The translations under genes were made by a program, and so were the position numbers. This document shows positions 7,629-17,500 of a DNA stretch of 34,872 nt, one piece after another. A model generated the notes under the pieces. The model saw only the letters and a program-made list of their open reading frames with translations, was not told the DNA's origin and made no database searches. How positions within the stretch are numbered: the stretch's first letter is position 1; each line of letters opens with the position of its first letter. The DNA is from an uncultured Pseudomonadota bacterium (lineage in GTDB: Bacteria > Pseudomonadota > Gammaproteobacteria > Burkholderiales > Thiobacillaceae), in the NCBI GenBank assembly GCA_903835655.1, contig CAILNT010000087.1:1-34872 (forward strand). The letters are read 5' to 3'.

Positions 7629-10600
7629 ATGAAAGTCCTCGAATACACCGGCCTCGACACCTCCCGCGTGGCCGTCGCTTATTGCAAGGTGAAGGAAGCC
7701 ATCGCTCGGGGCGATTTCCGCGCTGCGCAGGTGAAGAAGCTGGTCCATCCCGGCCACGGCAAGTTTTACCGGGCCAAGCTGGATGAGGCCGACCGGCTGA
7801 TATTTTCCCTGGTGCGCCACAACGACGAGGTGTGCGCGTTGATGCTGGAAGTGGTGCTCAACCACGATTACGACCATTCCCGTTTCCTGCGCGGCGCGGC
7901 CATCGACGAGAGCCGGATTGCAGATTGCGAGCTGGCGGAGGCCGAGGCGGAAGCACGACCGGTTCGTTATCTGCATCCGGAGCGGAGCGAAATCCATCTG
8001 CTCGACAAGCCGATCAGTTTCGACGATGCCCAGGAGGCGGTGTATCGCGCGCCCGCGCCGTTGATCGTGGTGGGCAGCGCCGGTAGCGGCAAGACGGCGC
8101 TGGTTCTGGAGAAGCTGAAGCACGCCGAGGGTGAGGTGCTGTATGTCACCCATTCCGCCTATCTCGCCCGCAACGCGCGGGATCTCTACTACGCCAATGG
8201 GTTCGAGCATCCAGGCCAGGACGCGGTGTTTCTCTCCTACCGCGAGTTCGTCGAGTCGATCCAGGTGCCGCCGGGCCGGGAGGCGCTGTGGCGCGATTTC
8301 GCCGGCTGGTTCGCGCGCATGCGCCAGGCGTTCCGTGACATCGACGGACATCAGGCTTTCGAGGAGATCCGCGGGGTCATCGCCGCCGGTAGCGAGGGCG
8401 CGCTGACGCGGGAGGCCTACCGCGCCCTGGGGGTGCGGCAATCCATCTTCCCCGCCGAGCGGCGCGAACAGCTCTACAACCTGTTCGAGAAATACCGGGA
8501 ATGGCTGGCCGAATCCCAGTTGTTCGACCTGAACCTGGCCGCCCATGACTGGCTGGCATTGGCGGCGCCGCGTTACGACTTCGTGGTGATCGACGAGGTG
8601 CAGGACATCACACCTGTGCAGCTGGCCCTGGCGCTGAAGACCCTGAAGCGGCCGGGCCACTTCCTGCTGTGCGGCGATTCCAATCAGATCGTGCATCCCA
8701 ATTTTTTCTCCTGGAGCCAGGTCAAGGCCCTGTTCTGGCGCGACCCGGCGCTGGCCGAGCGGCAGCGGCTTTCCCTGCTGGCCGCCAATTTCCGCAACAG
8801 CCGGGAGGCCACCCGGGTGGCCAACCAGTTGCTCAAGATCAAACAGCGACGCTTCGGCTCGATCGACCGTGAAAGCAACTACCTGGTCGAGGCGGTGGGC
8901 GGCGAGGCGGGGCGGGTGGAACTGATCGCGGATAAGGGAAATGCCGGGGACGAAAGCAAGCGCGAACTCGACCGCGCCAGCCGCCAGTCCACCCGCTTCG
9001 CCGTGCTGGTGATGCGCGACGAGGACAAGGCGGCGGCGCGCAAGCACTTCACCACCCCGCTGTTGTTCTCCATCCACGAGGCGAAGGGGCTGGAATACGA
9101 AAACATCGTGCTGTACCGCTTCGTCTCCGATCATCGCGCCGAATTCAACGAGATCGTCGCGGGGGTGGCGCCGGAGGATCTGGCCGCCGAGACCCTGGAA
9201 TACCGGCGCGCCAGGGACAAGGGCGACAAATCCCTGGAGGTCTACAAGTTTTTCGTCAACGCCCTCTATGTGGCGCTCACCCGGGCCACCGCGAATCTCT
9301 ATCTGATCGAGTCCGACGTCGGCCACCCGGTTTTCACCCTGCTCGACCTCGCGACGACCGGCCAGGCACGGGTCGAGTCCAGCAAGTCGAGCCTGGAAGA
9401 CTGGCAGAAGGAGGCGGCCAAGCTGGAACTGCAAGGCAAACAGGAACAGGCCGAGGCGATCCGGCGCGACATCCTGAAACTGGCGCCGGTGCCCTGGCCG
9501 GTATTCGACCCGGCGTGGGTGACGGAACTGCTGGTGAAGGTGTTCCGCGAGCAGGTGCCCGGCGGCAAACTGCGCCAGCAACTCCTGGAAGTGGCCGCCT
9601 GCCACGATGAGCCCGCCCTGGCCAACTGGCTGGTTTATGAGGGGCATTACGACGCCGCCAGGAACTTCGAGAAAGGGCGGGCGCACCTTGGGCGCAAGCA
9701 TCACGCCGCTTACTTCGCCCGCAATTTCCGCGACATCCTGCGCGATACAGAGCGATACGGCATCGACCACCGTCTGCCGATGAACCTGACCCCACTGATG
9801 GCCGCCGCCGCCGCCGGCAATGTGGCCCTGGTGGAAGCGCTGCTGGAGCGGGGCGCCGACCGTGAGGCGGCCGACCATTTCGGCGGCAACGCCCTGCACT
9901 GGGCGATGCGCGAGGCGTTCCGCGACGCCGCCTTCGCCCGTGGCCCCTTCGCCGCTCTCTACGAGCTGCTCGCCCCGGCCAGCGTCGACGTGAATACCGG
10001 CAACAGATTGGTCCGCATCGACCGGCACCAGTCCGAGTACTTCCTGTTCCAGACCTGCTGGACGCTGTTCAAGTCCCGCTTCACCCATGTCCTGCGGCAA
10101 CCCCACGCCGCCTTCGAGACCAGCGCCATTCTGGCGGCCTGGGCGCATCTGCCGGCCAACGTGGTGCGGCCCGAGCGCAACAAGCGCCAGCACCTCAGCA
10201 GCGTGTTCTCCCGCAATGAGGTGAACCGGGACTACGCCTACAACCGCGCCCTGTTCAAGCGGGTCGCCCAGGGCTGGTACCAGTTCAACCCGGCCCTGGC
10301 GGTACGGCATGGCATAGACCAGTGGACGCCGATCTTCCAGGCCCTCAACCTGCCTTTCGTCGCGGAATTCGCGGAGGTGATGGCCTGGAACAACGGTTGG
10401 CTGGCTTTGCTCGACTACCTCCAGCAAGCCGGCCTGCCGACCGCGCCCACCCCCATCGCCGCAGAGCGGGAGGCGGCGCGCCAGGAAGCCGCGTACCAGG
10501 AGCGCGAGGCGCGTATCCGGGAAGAAGCGCGCCTGCGCGAGGAGGCCGATGCGCGCCAGAGAGCGAGGCTCACGCCGCCCGTGCTCGCGCCGGAACCGGA

Positions 10601-10685
10601 TCGTGACCCGCCCTGGGGCACGCCGGCGGCCAAGAAGTTGGCCATTGAGCGGCTGCGCCGGCAGATCGAGGAGAACAGCAAGTAG
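7629..10685 (+). CDS. RelE-like/UvrD-type SF1 helicase with ankyrin-like C-terminus
   Basis: The protein has 1018 residues in four parts. Residues 1-80 (KFYRAKLDEADRLIFSLV) resemble the RelE/ParE toxin fold. Residues about 130-610 carry the superfamily 1A helicase motifs: Walker A GSAGSGKT (149-156), Walker B VVIDEVQD (D322, E323), GDSNQIVHPNFF, motif IV LLAANFRNSREATRVANQLL, motif V IHEAKGLEYENIV and motif VI NALYVALTRATANLYL. Residues about 719-765 form an ankyrin-like pair (LTPLMAAAAAGNVALVEALL, then ERGADREAADHFGGNALHWA). The last 60 residues are an E/R-rich coiled coil. It should unwind DNA or act as a DNA-dependent ATPase in the cytoplasm; the RelE-like part may bind RNA or be a pseudo-toxin. 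No Shine-Dalgarno is visible before this ATG. A shorter gene with the first two parts lies at 30926. Confidence 0.85.
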   Translation: MKVLEYTGLDTSRVAVAYCKVKEAIARGDFRAAQVKKLVHPGHGKFYRAKLDEADRLIFSLVRHNDEVCALMLEVVLNHDYDHSRFLRGAAIDESRIADCELAEAEAEARPVRYLHPERSEIHLLDKPISFDDAQEAVYRAPAPLIVVGSAGSGKTALVLEKLKHAEGEVLYVTHSAYLARNARDLYYANGFEHPGQDAVFLSYREFVESIQVPPGREALWRDFAGWFARMRQAFRDIDGHQAFEEIRGVIAAGSEGALTREAYRALGVRQSIFPAERREQLYNLFEKYREWLAESQLFDLNLAAHDWLALAAPRYDFVVIDEVQDITPVQLALALKTLKRPGHFLLCGDSNQIVHPNFFSWSQVKALFWRDPALAERQRLSLLAANFRNSREATRVANQLLKIKQRRFGSIDRESNYLVEAVGGEAGRVELIADKGNAGDESKRELDRASRQSTRFAVLVMRDEDKAAARKHFTTPLLFSIHEAKGLEYENIVLYRFVSDHRAEFNEIVAGVAPEDLAAETLEYRRARDKGDKSLEVYKFFVNALYVALTRATANLYLIESDVGHPVFTLLDLATTGQARVESSKSSLEDWQKEAAKLELQGKQEQAEAIRRDILKLAPVPWPVFDPAWVTELLVKVFREQVPGGKLRQQLLEVAACHDEPALANWLVYEGHYDAARNFEKGRAHLGRKHHAAYFARNFRDILRDTERYGIDHRLPMNLTPLMAAAAAGNVALVEALLERGADREAADHFGGNALHWAMREAFRDAAFARGPFAALYELLAPASVDVNTGNRLVRIDRHQSEYFLFQTCWTLFKSRFTHVLRQPHAAFETSAILAAWAHLPANVVRPERNKRQHLSSVFSRNEVNRDYAYNRALFKRVAQGWYQFNPALAVRHGIDQWTPIFQALNLPFVAEFAEVMAWNNGWLALLDYLQQAGLPTAPTPIAAEREAARQEAAYQEREARIREEARLREEADARQRARLTPPVLAPEPDRDPPWGTPAAKKLAIERLRRQIEENSK

Positions 10686-10687
10686 GA

Positions 10688-10712
10688 GCGGTGTCGCCGC
10701 CTCTATTGCGGC
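10688..10712. repeat. REP-like GC palindromes after the helicase gene
   Basis: Directly after the stop codon, GCGG-TGTCG-CCGC (10688-10700) overlaps GCCGC-CTCTATT-GCGGC (10696-10712). There is no T-run, so a terminator role is doubtful. The arms use the same GCCGC/GCGGC words as the cluster at 728-781. Confidence 0.4.
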
Positions 10713-10776
10713 GCGTTCACCCTCGCAAAGGGCTCGAACGGTACACGGCCGGCTGGCCACCCCGCCCAGGGGATAT

Positions 10777-11304
10777 CTAGGAACTGCATAGATTCTTTTC
10801 GCTCGCGGCCCGAAGCTCGGCCAGCCGTTTACGCTGGAAGTTCAGCACCGGCTTCTGCTGGGTTTTCAGGCTGTGCACCGATTGCCGTGTGCGGTACAGC
10901 AGCATGGCCAGACTCTTCCGCATTGCCAGTAGCTTGTCGACGATGGCCAAGGTTTCCATCGTAACTTCGGCGTTGACCTCGAACGCCCCACGCCGGCAAA
11001 CACGCTTGGTGAGATGGCCGTTGACCTGCTTCGGCCAGAAGCGACCAGTTCGAGAACTCTTCTGCCAGACAACCACAACTGGCTCCAACTTGTCAGGCCG
11101 ATGACGCTTCCAGAAGCGGATGCCCAGTTTGCCATCCATTGGGGGTTGCGAGTAGTTCAGCACCTCATCCGACTTCAGTAACAACTCATCGACTTCAGAA
11201 AGTAGATTACCGAGATCGGAAAACAGCGCGAGCCCTTCTTCGGAGATCCCGGCCAGCCAGGCGCGGTGTTCTGTGATCTGTTCCTCGTTACTTGGCGATG
11301 TCAT
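10777..11304 (-). CDS. Hypothetical protein, possibly coiled-coil
   Basis: I do not recognise this 175-residue protein. It starts MTSPSNEEQITEHRAWL and has an acidic helical stretch (LALFSDLGNLLSEVDELLLK), a central basic/aromatic stretch (IRFWKRHRPDKLEPVVVVWQ, then TGRFWPKQVNGHLTKRVCRR) and a basic helical C-terminus. The composition is protein-like and the opposite strand has no long competing frame, which supports a real gene. The frame is open for 36 more codons to an ATG at 11412, but that extension is proline- and serine-rich and unlike the rest; neither start has a good ribosome-binding site. It is convergent with the helicase at 7629 and divergent from the helicase operon at 11659. 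A role in the mobile element or in defence is possible but unsupported. Confidence 0.6.
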   Translation of the reverse strand: MTSPSNEEQITEHRAWLAGISEEGLALFSDLGNLLSEVDELLLKSDEVLNYSQPPMDGKLGIRFWKRHRPDKLEPVVVVWQKSSRTGRFWPKQVNGHLTKRVCRRGAFEVNAEVTMETLAIVDKLLAMRKSLAMLLYRTRQSVHSLKTQQKPVLNFQRKRLAELRAASEKNLCSS

Positions 11305-11466
11305 TTTCGGGGGGGCTTGGGGATTAATAAAGTTATGTGGTTGGGTTGATGGGTCCGGCAAGCAAACCGGCTGATGCGCAAGCGCTGACGAGGAATTCGG
11401 CCGGCTGTTCATGAATTTCGAATTTCAACGTCGGTTCAAGACATCTCATGAGGTGCTACGAATGCC

Positions 11467-11590
11467 CTAAGCTGGCTCCATCGCCCCCACGTGCAGGACG
11501 ATGTCCAGGTCCTTGGTGGCACGGAACGCCAAACCGGGATTATCCATGGTCAAGCTGGCCGCCATGAAAACCAGTGAAGCCGTCGAGGAC
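11467..11590 (-). pseudogene. Remnant of a nucleotidyltransferase gene (DLD motif)
   Basis: On the minus strand one short frame reads MDNPGLAFRATKDLDIVLHV followed by GAMEPA and a stop at 11467-11469. R.TKDLDIVL is the substrate-side motif of AbiEii-like and related nucleotidyltransferases. Everything downstream of the motif is gone and the upstream part does not keep the frame well. It is too short to be functional. With the remnant at 27-530 it shows that this island has carried several such genes. Confidence 0.5.
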
Positions 11591-11658
11591 GTTCGAACGA
11601 TGGCTCATGTAACCTATCCGTCTTGAACCACGCCTCAGCCAAACGACACGAAAAAGCC

Positions 11659-14538
11659 ATGGCCGCCCTCCGCAACATCGCCGAAGTCCAGCAACCGCCC
11701 GCGCCTGGCAGCCGGGTTCTCATCCGGGACGAGGAATGGCTGGTCCGCAACACCGACCAGTGCAGCCACGGCGGCTATCAGGTGAATTGCATCGGGGTTA
11801 CCGAAACCGTGCGTAACCGGGAAGGAGTGTTTCTGTCGGTGCTCGACCCCGTCAAGGTCATCGACCCGAGCCGCACCGAACTGCTCGACGACGCCTCTCC
11901 CGGTTTCAAGGCCTCGCTGCTTTATCTCCAGGCACGACTCAACCAGACCGTGCCGGCGACGGACGAGCTGGTGATCGGCCATCAGGCCGTGATGGACACA
12001 CTGCCCTTCCAGTTCGACCCGGCTCGCCGCGCCCTTGGCCAGATCCGGCCACGCCTGCTCATCGCCGATAGCGTCGGCCTGGGCAAGACCCTGGAGGCGG
12101 GCATCCTCACCGCCGAGTTGATCCGGCGCGGCAAGGGCAGGCGCATCCTGGTCGTCACCACGCGCGGCATGATGCGGCAGTTCCAGCAGGAATTCTGGAG
12201 CCGCTTCGCCATCGCCCTGACCCGTCTGGATTCAGCCGGCATTCAGCGCATCCGGCGGCGCATTCCCGCCAACCACAACCCTTTCCAGTATCTCGACCGC
12301 TCCATCATCTCGGTCGACACCCTGAAACGGGACGGTGAATACCGGCACTATCTGGAACATGCCTGGTGGGACTTGATCCTCATCGACGAGGCCCACAACG
12401 TTTCCTACAAGGGCAACCGTACGCAAAGCAACCGCCTCGCCGAACTGCTGGCCCGCCGATCCGACGCCCTCATCCTGCTGACCGCCACGCCCCACAACGG
12501 CAAGAAGGAGAGCTTCGCCAGCCTCATGCGCATGCTCGATCCCACCGTGCTGCCGGCCGGCGCCGACTACACCCGCGCCGATGTGGATCATCTGTTCCTG
12601 CGCCGCTTCAAGCGCGACGTGCGCGAGCAGATCCGGCAGGAGTTTCCCGAGCGCGAGGTGTTCAAGTTCACCGCCACGGCCTCCGCCGCCGAGAACGCCG
12701 CCTTCGACGCCCTGGCCGACCTGAAACTCGAAGCCGATGCCAGCCGCCGCGAGGGCGCCATCCTGTTTCGAACCACCGTCGAGAAGGCCCTGTTCTCCTC
12801 GCCGGCCGCCTGCCTGCAAACCCTGGACGAGCGCCTGCGACGCAGCCGGGCCAAGGACGCCGATCACCCCGACATCGCGGCCCTCACCCCCCTGCGCGAG
12901 GCCGTGGCCGCGATCACCCCGGCCCATTTCAGCAAATTCAACGAACTGGTCCGCCAGCTCACCTCGGAAGGCCTATGGCGCTGGACCGGGCGTGAGGCCG
13001 ACGACCGGCTGGTGATCTTTACCGAGCGCATCGAGACCCTCAACTTCCTGCGCGAACACCTGCCCCGCGCGCTGGGTCTCGCCGATGCCGCCGTGGCCGT
13101 GCTGCATGGCCAGTTGCCGGATGACGACATGCAAAGCATCGTCGAGGACTTCGGCAAAACCCTCTCCCCCCTGCGCCTGCTCATCGCCAGCGATGTCGCC
13201 TCGGAAGGCCTCAACCTGCACTACTGCGCCCACCGCCTTGTGCACTTCGACATTCCCTGGTCGCTCATGGTCTTCCAGCAACGCAACGGCCGGGTGGACC
13301 GCTACGGCCAGGGCCGCGTGCCGCGCATCGCCTACTGCCAGACCCTGGCCGGCCACGAGCGCATCCGGGGCGATCAGCGCATCCTGGAAATCCTCGTCGA
13401 CAAGGACGCCGAGGCCGCCCGCAACATTGGCGATCCCTCTTCCTTCATGGGGCTCTACGACGAGGAAGCGGAAGTCGCCAAGGTCGCCGCCACCATGGAA
13501 GCCGGTGTGTCCGCCGCAGCCTTTGCCCAGACCCTCCAGGGCGGCGAGGGGGACGGCCTGGACTGGCTGGACGATCTCTACGCCAACGCCCCGGTGGCCG
13601 CCCCCTCCGCGAGAGCCGCCCCCGCCGCCGCTCAGCCCGCCCTGTTTGCCGATGACTATGCCTATGCCCGTGACGGCCTCAACTGGCTGCATACCTTGAT
13701 GCCACGCGATCATGCCGCCGTGCGTGCCGACGATGGCCAGCGCGCCCTGGCCTTCCAACCCAATGCCGACCTGGCCCTGATGCTGGAACGTGAACTGGCG
13801 CCGGAGATGTTCCCGCGCGACAACGTGTTCGCCCTTTCCAGCGACCGCGCCGTCGTCGAGTCGGCCATCCGCCACGCTCGCGATACCCAGGAGTGGCCCG
13901 CCATCCACTACCTCTGGCCCCTGCATCCCATCCTCAACTGGCTCGACTACAAGATGCTGGCCCTGTTCGGCCGGCAAAAAGCCCCGCTGGTGCGCGTGCC
14001 CAAGGGTTTGGCGGCCGGCGAGGCCATCGTCCTGCTGAGCGGGCAGATTCCCAACCGGCGTGGCCAATCGGTCATCGCCGAATGGCTGGGCGTGCGCATG
14101 GGCGCCGATGGCCGCCATCTCGGCACCCTCACGCTGCCCGAGGTCATGACGCTCACCGGCCTGGGTCGCGAGCCCCTGGTCAACGCCGGCATCCCCGCCG
14201 ATGCCGAACGCCTGCAAGCCCTGCTGCCCGCCGCCCTGGCCGAAGCGGAACGGGTGCTGCGCGCAAAGAAACTGGACTTCGACGGCCATCTCGGCCAGCG
14301 GCTGAAGATGGAACTGGATCGCCTGGCCACCCTGCGCCGGCGCCACCACGAGCAACTGGAGCTGGCCTTCGCCCAGACCCCCGACGCCCTAGCCCAGAGC
14401 CGCAAGAAAAAGCGCGAGGCCGATACCGACGATCTCTTCGACCAGTACCAGCACTGGGCGCGGCAGACCCTGGCGCTCGACGACCGGGCCCAGTTCACCG
14501 TGCTGGCCGTGCTCATCGACGCGAGGACCGGGCAATGA
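11659..14538 (+). CDS. SNF2-family helicase, DrmD-like
   Basis: This 959-residue SF2 helicase of the SNF2/RapA type begins with a small domain (PGSRVLIRDEEWLVRNTDQC). The motor has Walker A SVGLGKTLEAG (G140-T144), DEAH (243-246), LLTATPHNGKKESF, and a C-terminal lobe with VASEGLNLHYCAHRLVHFDI and motif VI QRNGRVDRYGQ (541-551). It should be a double-stranded DNA translocase. The order (small N-terminal domain, SNF2 core, about 400-residue helical tail) matches DrmD, the first gene of class 1 DISARM, which precedes the methylase as it does here. The frame extends to a TTG at 11623; I prefer the ATG at 11659 (MAALRNIAEVQ). Its stop overlaps the methyltransferase ATG by 4 bases. Confidence 0.85.
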   Translation: MAALRNIAEVQQPPAPGSRVLIRDEEWLVRNTDQCSHGGYQVNCIGVTETVRNREGVFLSVLDPVKVIDPSRTELLDDASPGFKASLLYLQARLNQTVPATDELVIGHQAVMDTLPFQFDPARRALGQIRPRLLIADSVGLGKTLEAGILTAELIRRGKGRRILVVTTRGMMRQFQQEFWSRFAIALTRLDSAGIQRIRRRIPANHNPFQYLDRSIISVDTLKRDGEYRHYLEHAWWDLILIDEAHNVSYKGNRTQSNRLAELLARRSDALILLTATPHNGKKESFASLMRMLDPTVLPAGADYTRADVDHLFLRRFKRDVREQIRQEFPEREVFKFTATASAAENAAFDALADLKLEADASRREGAILFRTTVEKALFSSPAACLQTLDERLRRSRAKDADHPDIAALTPLREAVAAITPAHFSKFNELVRQLTSEGLWRWTGREADDRLVIFTERIETLNFLREHLPRALGLADAAVAVLHGQLPDDDMQSIVEDFGKTLSPLRLLIASDVASEGLNLHYCAHRLVHFDIPWSLMVFQQRNGRVDRYGQGRVPRIAYCQTLAGHERIRGDQRILEILVDKDAEAARNIGDPSSFMGLYDEEAEVAKVAATMEAGVSAAAFAQTLQGGEGDGLDWLDDLYANAPVAAPSARAAPAAAQPALFADDYAYARDGLNWLHTLMPRDHAAVRADDGQRALAFQPNADLALMLERELAPEMFPRDNVFALSSDRAVVESAIRHARDTQEWPAIHYLWPLHPILNWLDYKMLALFGRQKAPLVRVPKGLAAGEAIVLLSGQIPNRRGQSVIAEWLGVRMGADGRHLGTLTLPEVMTLTGLGREPLVNAGIPADAERLQALLPAALAEAERVLRAKKLDFDGHLGQRLKMELDRLATLRRRHHEQLELAFAQTPDALAQSRKKKREADTDDLFDQYQHWARQTLALDDRAQFTVLAVLIDARTGQ

Positions 14539-17500
14539 GCTTCACCCTGGCCGGCCTGGAAAACGCCAACGAGTTCTACAGCCAGCACTACCTGGACGAG
14601 ATCGTCGAGCGCGACCTCAAGGATCTCTTCGAACGCTGGAAGGCGCAGGGCGCCGCCAGCCCACCCGCGCGCCTGAAATCTGTCGCCGGCGGCTACTTCC
14701 GCCTGCGCGACAAATTCCTGCGCGAGAAGTCGCCGTCCGCCCGGGTGGCGCTGCTGACCGATCTGGCGGAACCGCTGCTGGCGGCATTGGGCTACCCGCT
14801 GCAAGCGGAAACCCTGGCGCTGGATGAGGCCGCGCTGCCCACCCTGGGCATCTATCGCAACGCCAGGGGCGCCCCGGAACTGGTCATTCTGGCCGCCGTG
14901 GCCCAGGCCGGAGACGAGGAACTCGCCGCCCTGGAACTGCCGGCCCCCGCCAACGGGCGAGACGTGCAAAGCTGGGAAGAGGCGCTGACCCGAAGCGTCT
15001 TCGCCGACAGCGCCCCGCCGCGCTGGGTGCTGTTGCTGCATCACGACGAGTGGCTGCTCATCGACCGCGCCAAGTGGGGTCGCAAGGCGCTGCTGCGGTT
15101 CACCCTGCCGGAACTGTTCGCGCCGCGCGACGACAAGCTGTTCCGCGCCTTCGCCGCCCTGGCCGGGCGCGAATCGGTCCTGCCGGTAGAGGGCGTGGCC
15201 CTGCTCGACACCCTGGAGGACAGCTCCCACCGGCATGCCTTCGAAGTCTCCGGCGACCTCAAGTACGCCCTGCGCGAGGCCATCGAACTCATCGCCAACG
15301 AAGCCATCCGCCACAAGCGCGAAGTCGCCAAGGAAAAAGTCTTTGACCGCAACGACCTGGACCTGGCCAAGCAACTCTCCCGCGAGTGCCTGCGCTTCAT
15401 GTACCGGCTGCTGTTCGTCTTCTATCTGGAAGCCCGGCCGGAACTCGGCTACGCCCCGGTGGAGGCCGACGCCTACCTCAAGGGCTACAGCCTGGAGCAC
15501 CTGCGCGACCTGGAACAACTCAACCTCAGCACCGACGAGGCGCTGGATGGCAGCTACCTCCACGACAGCCTGAAACTCCTGTTCCGACTCATCTGGGAAG
15601 GCTTCCCCGCCGCCCGCGAGGAGGATCAGCAGCAACTCCTGGCGGCCCACCATGAGGTCTTCGCCGACAACACCGGCTTCCTGCTGCCGCCGCTGCAAGG
15701 CCACCTGTTCGATCCGGACAAGACCCCCATTCTCAACTCGGTACGACTCCGCAACCGTGTGCTACAGCGGGTCATCCGCCTCATGTCGCTATCGCGGGAA
15801 GGCCGGGGCCGGCGCGGTCGCATCAGCTACGGCACCCTGGGCATCAACCAGTTGGGTGCGGTGTACGAGGCGCTGCTGTCCTTCCGGGGTTTCTTTGCCG
15901 AGGAAGAACTCTACGAAGTCCGCCCCGATCCCGACCGCAAGCAGGAGAAAGCCGGCGAGGATGACGAACAGGGCGGGGACAGCGAGGCGGGGGAGGAAGA
16001 CCTGTTCGGTGATGAGGCCGCCCCGGCCCATCGCGACCAGGCCAGGAAGGAAGCCTTCGATCCCCTCGCCCCGGCCTGGTTCGTCCCCGCCCGCGACATC
16101 GGCCAGTACACGCGCGCCGAAACCCTGTTCGGCGGCGAGCCGCGCAAGCATGGCAAGGGCGCCTTCATCTATCGCCTGGCCGGTCGCGAGCGGGAAAAAA
16201 GCGCTTCCTACTACACCCCGGAGGTGCTGACCCGCTGCCTGGTCGAGCATGCGGTAACGGCTTTGCTGGAGTCCTGCGCGACGGCCGACGCCATCCTGCG
16301 CCTTACCGTCTGCGAGCCGGCCATGGGCAGCGCCGCCTTCCTGAACGAGGCCATCAACCAGCTTGCCGAGGCCTATCTGCAACGCAAGCAGAAGGAGATC
16401 GGCCGGACCATCGCCCACGACCGCTACGCCGAGGAAAAGCAGCGGGTGAAGATGTACCTGGCCGACAACAACGTCTTCGGCGTGGACCTCAACCCGGTGG
16501 CGGTGGAACTGGCCGAGGTGTCCCTCTGGCTCAACGCCATCTTCAAGGGCGCCCACGTGCCCTGGTTCGGGCTGCAACTATTCAACGGCAACTCCCTGGT
16601 CGGTTGCCGGCGCGATGTCTTCACCACCGCGCAACTGTCACCCGGCCGTGGTGAAGGCGGCCAGCCGGAACGCGACTGGCGCGTGGCCGTCCCCGAGCGT
16701 GTCCACTTCTCCCCCTCTCCCCTCGGGGGAGAGGGCCGGGGTGAGGGGCGCATTCCTCCCTCTCCCCTCGGGGGAGAGGGCCGGGGTGAGGGGCAGGCCC
16801 ACTCAGGCCGCCGCCCCGGCCAGATCTGGCACTTCCTGCTCCCCGCGGAGGGCATGGCCAACGTCAGCGACAAGGTGGTCAAGGCCCTGGAACCCGCCCT
16901 GTTCGAGCGCATCAGGCAATGGCGCCGCGCCTTCTGCAAACCACTGGAAAAAGACGAAATCGCCCGGGTCGAAACCCTCGCCGAAGGCGTTGAAGCCCTC
17001 TGGCAACAAGTCGCCTCCGAACTCGCCCGGGTGCGCAAGGCCACTTCCGACGAACTCCATGTCTGGCCCGACCCCGCGCCCAACCGCGCCCCCACCACCA
17101 CGCGGGAAAAGGACGCCATCTACGCGCGCGAGATGCTCTCCGAACAGGTGCGCAACGCCTCGCCCTACAGGCGCCTCAAGCTGGTCATGGACACCTGGTG
17201 CGCCCTCTGGTTCTGGCCGCTCACCGCCGCCGACGAACTGCCCACCCGCGAAGAATGGTGGTTCGACCTGGAAACCCTGATCCTGGGCAACGCCAGCCTC
17301 GCCGCCCCGGCGCCGGCCACCGACCTGTTCCCGGAAACCGTCGCCCAACCCGACCTCGATTTCAGCATCGAGCGCGATCGCCACGGCCACGTCAATCTCG
17401 ATACCCTGCTGGAAACCAACCCGCGCCTCAAGCGCGCCCAGGCCATCGCCGCCGGCCAGCGCTTCTTCCACTGGGAACTGGAATTCGCCGATCTCTTCTC

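Noticed and set aside
7479-10760. A 1093-codon open frame on the minus strand opposite the RelE-SF1 helicase
   Set aside because: The plus strand carries all SF1 helicase motifs in order. The minus frame has low-complexity, G/Q/V-rich sequence with no motifs, a common artefact of GC-rich codon bias.
13893-14534. Extending the methyltransferase start upstream to 13893
   Set aside because: The extra 214 codons lie inside the helicase gene in another frame and read as R/P/A-rich noise. The ATG at 14535 overlaps the helicase stop in the usual way.
12973-15704. Long minus-strand frames opposite the SNF2 helicase and methyltransferase (12973-14355 and 13947-15704)
   Set aside because: Both lie opposite genes with clear catalytic motifs, have no recognisable domain and show shadow composition.
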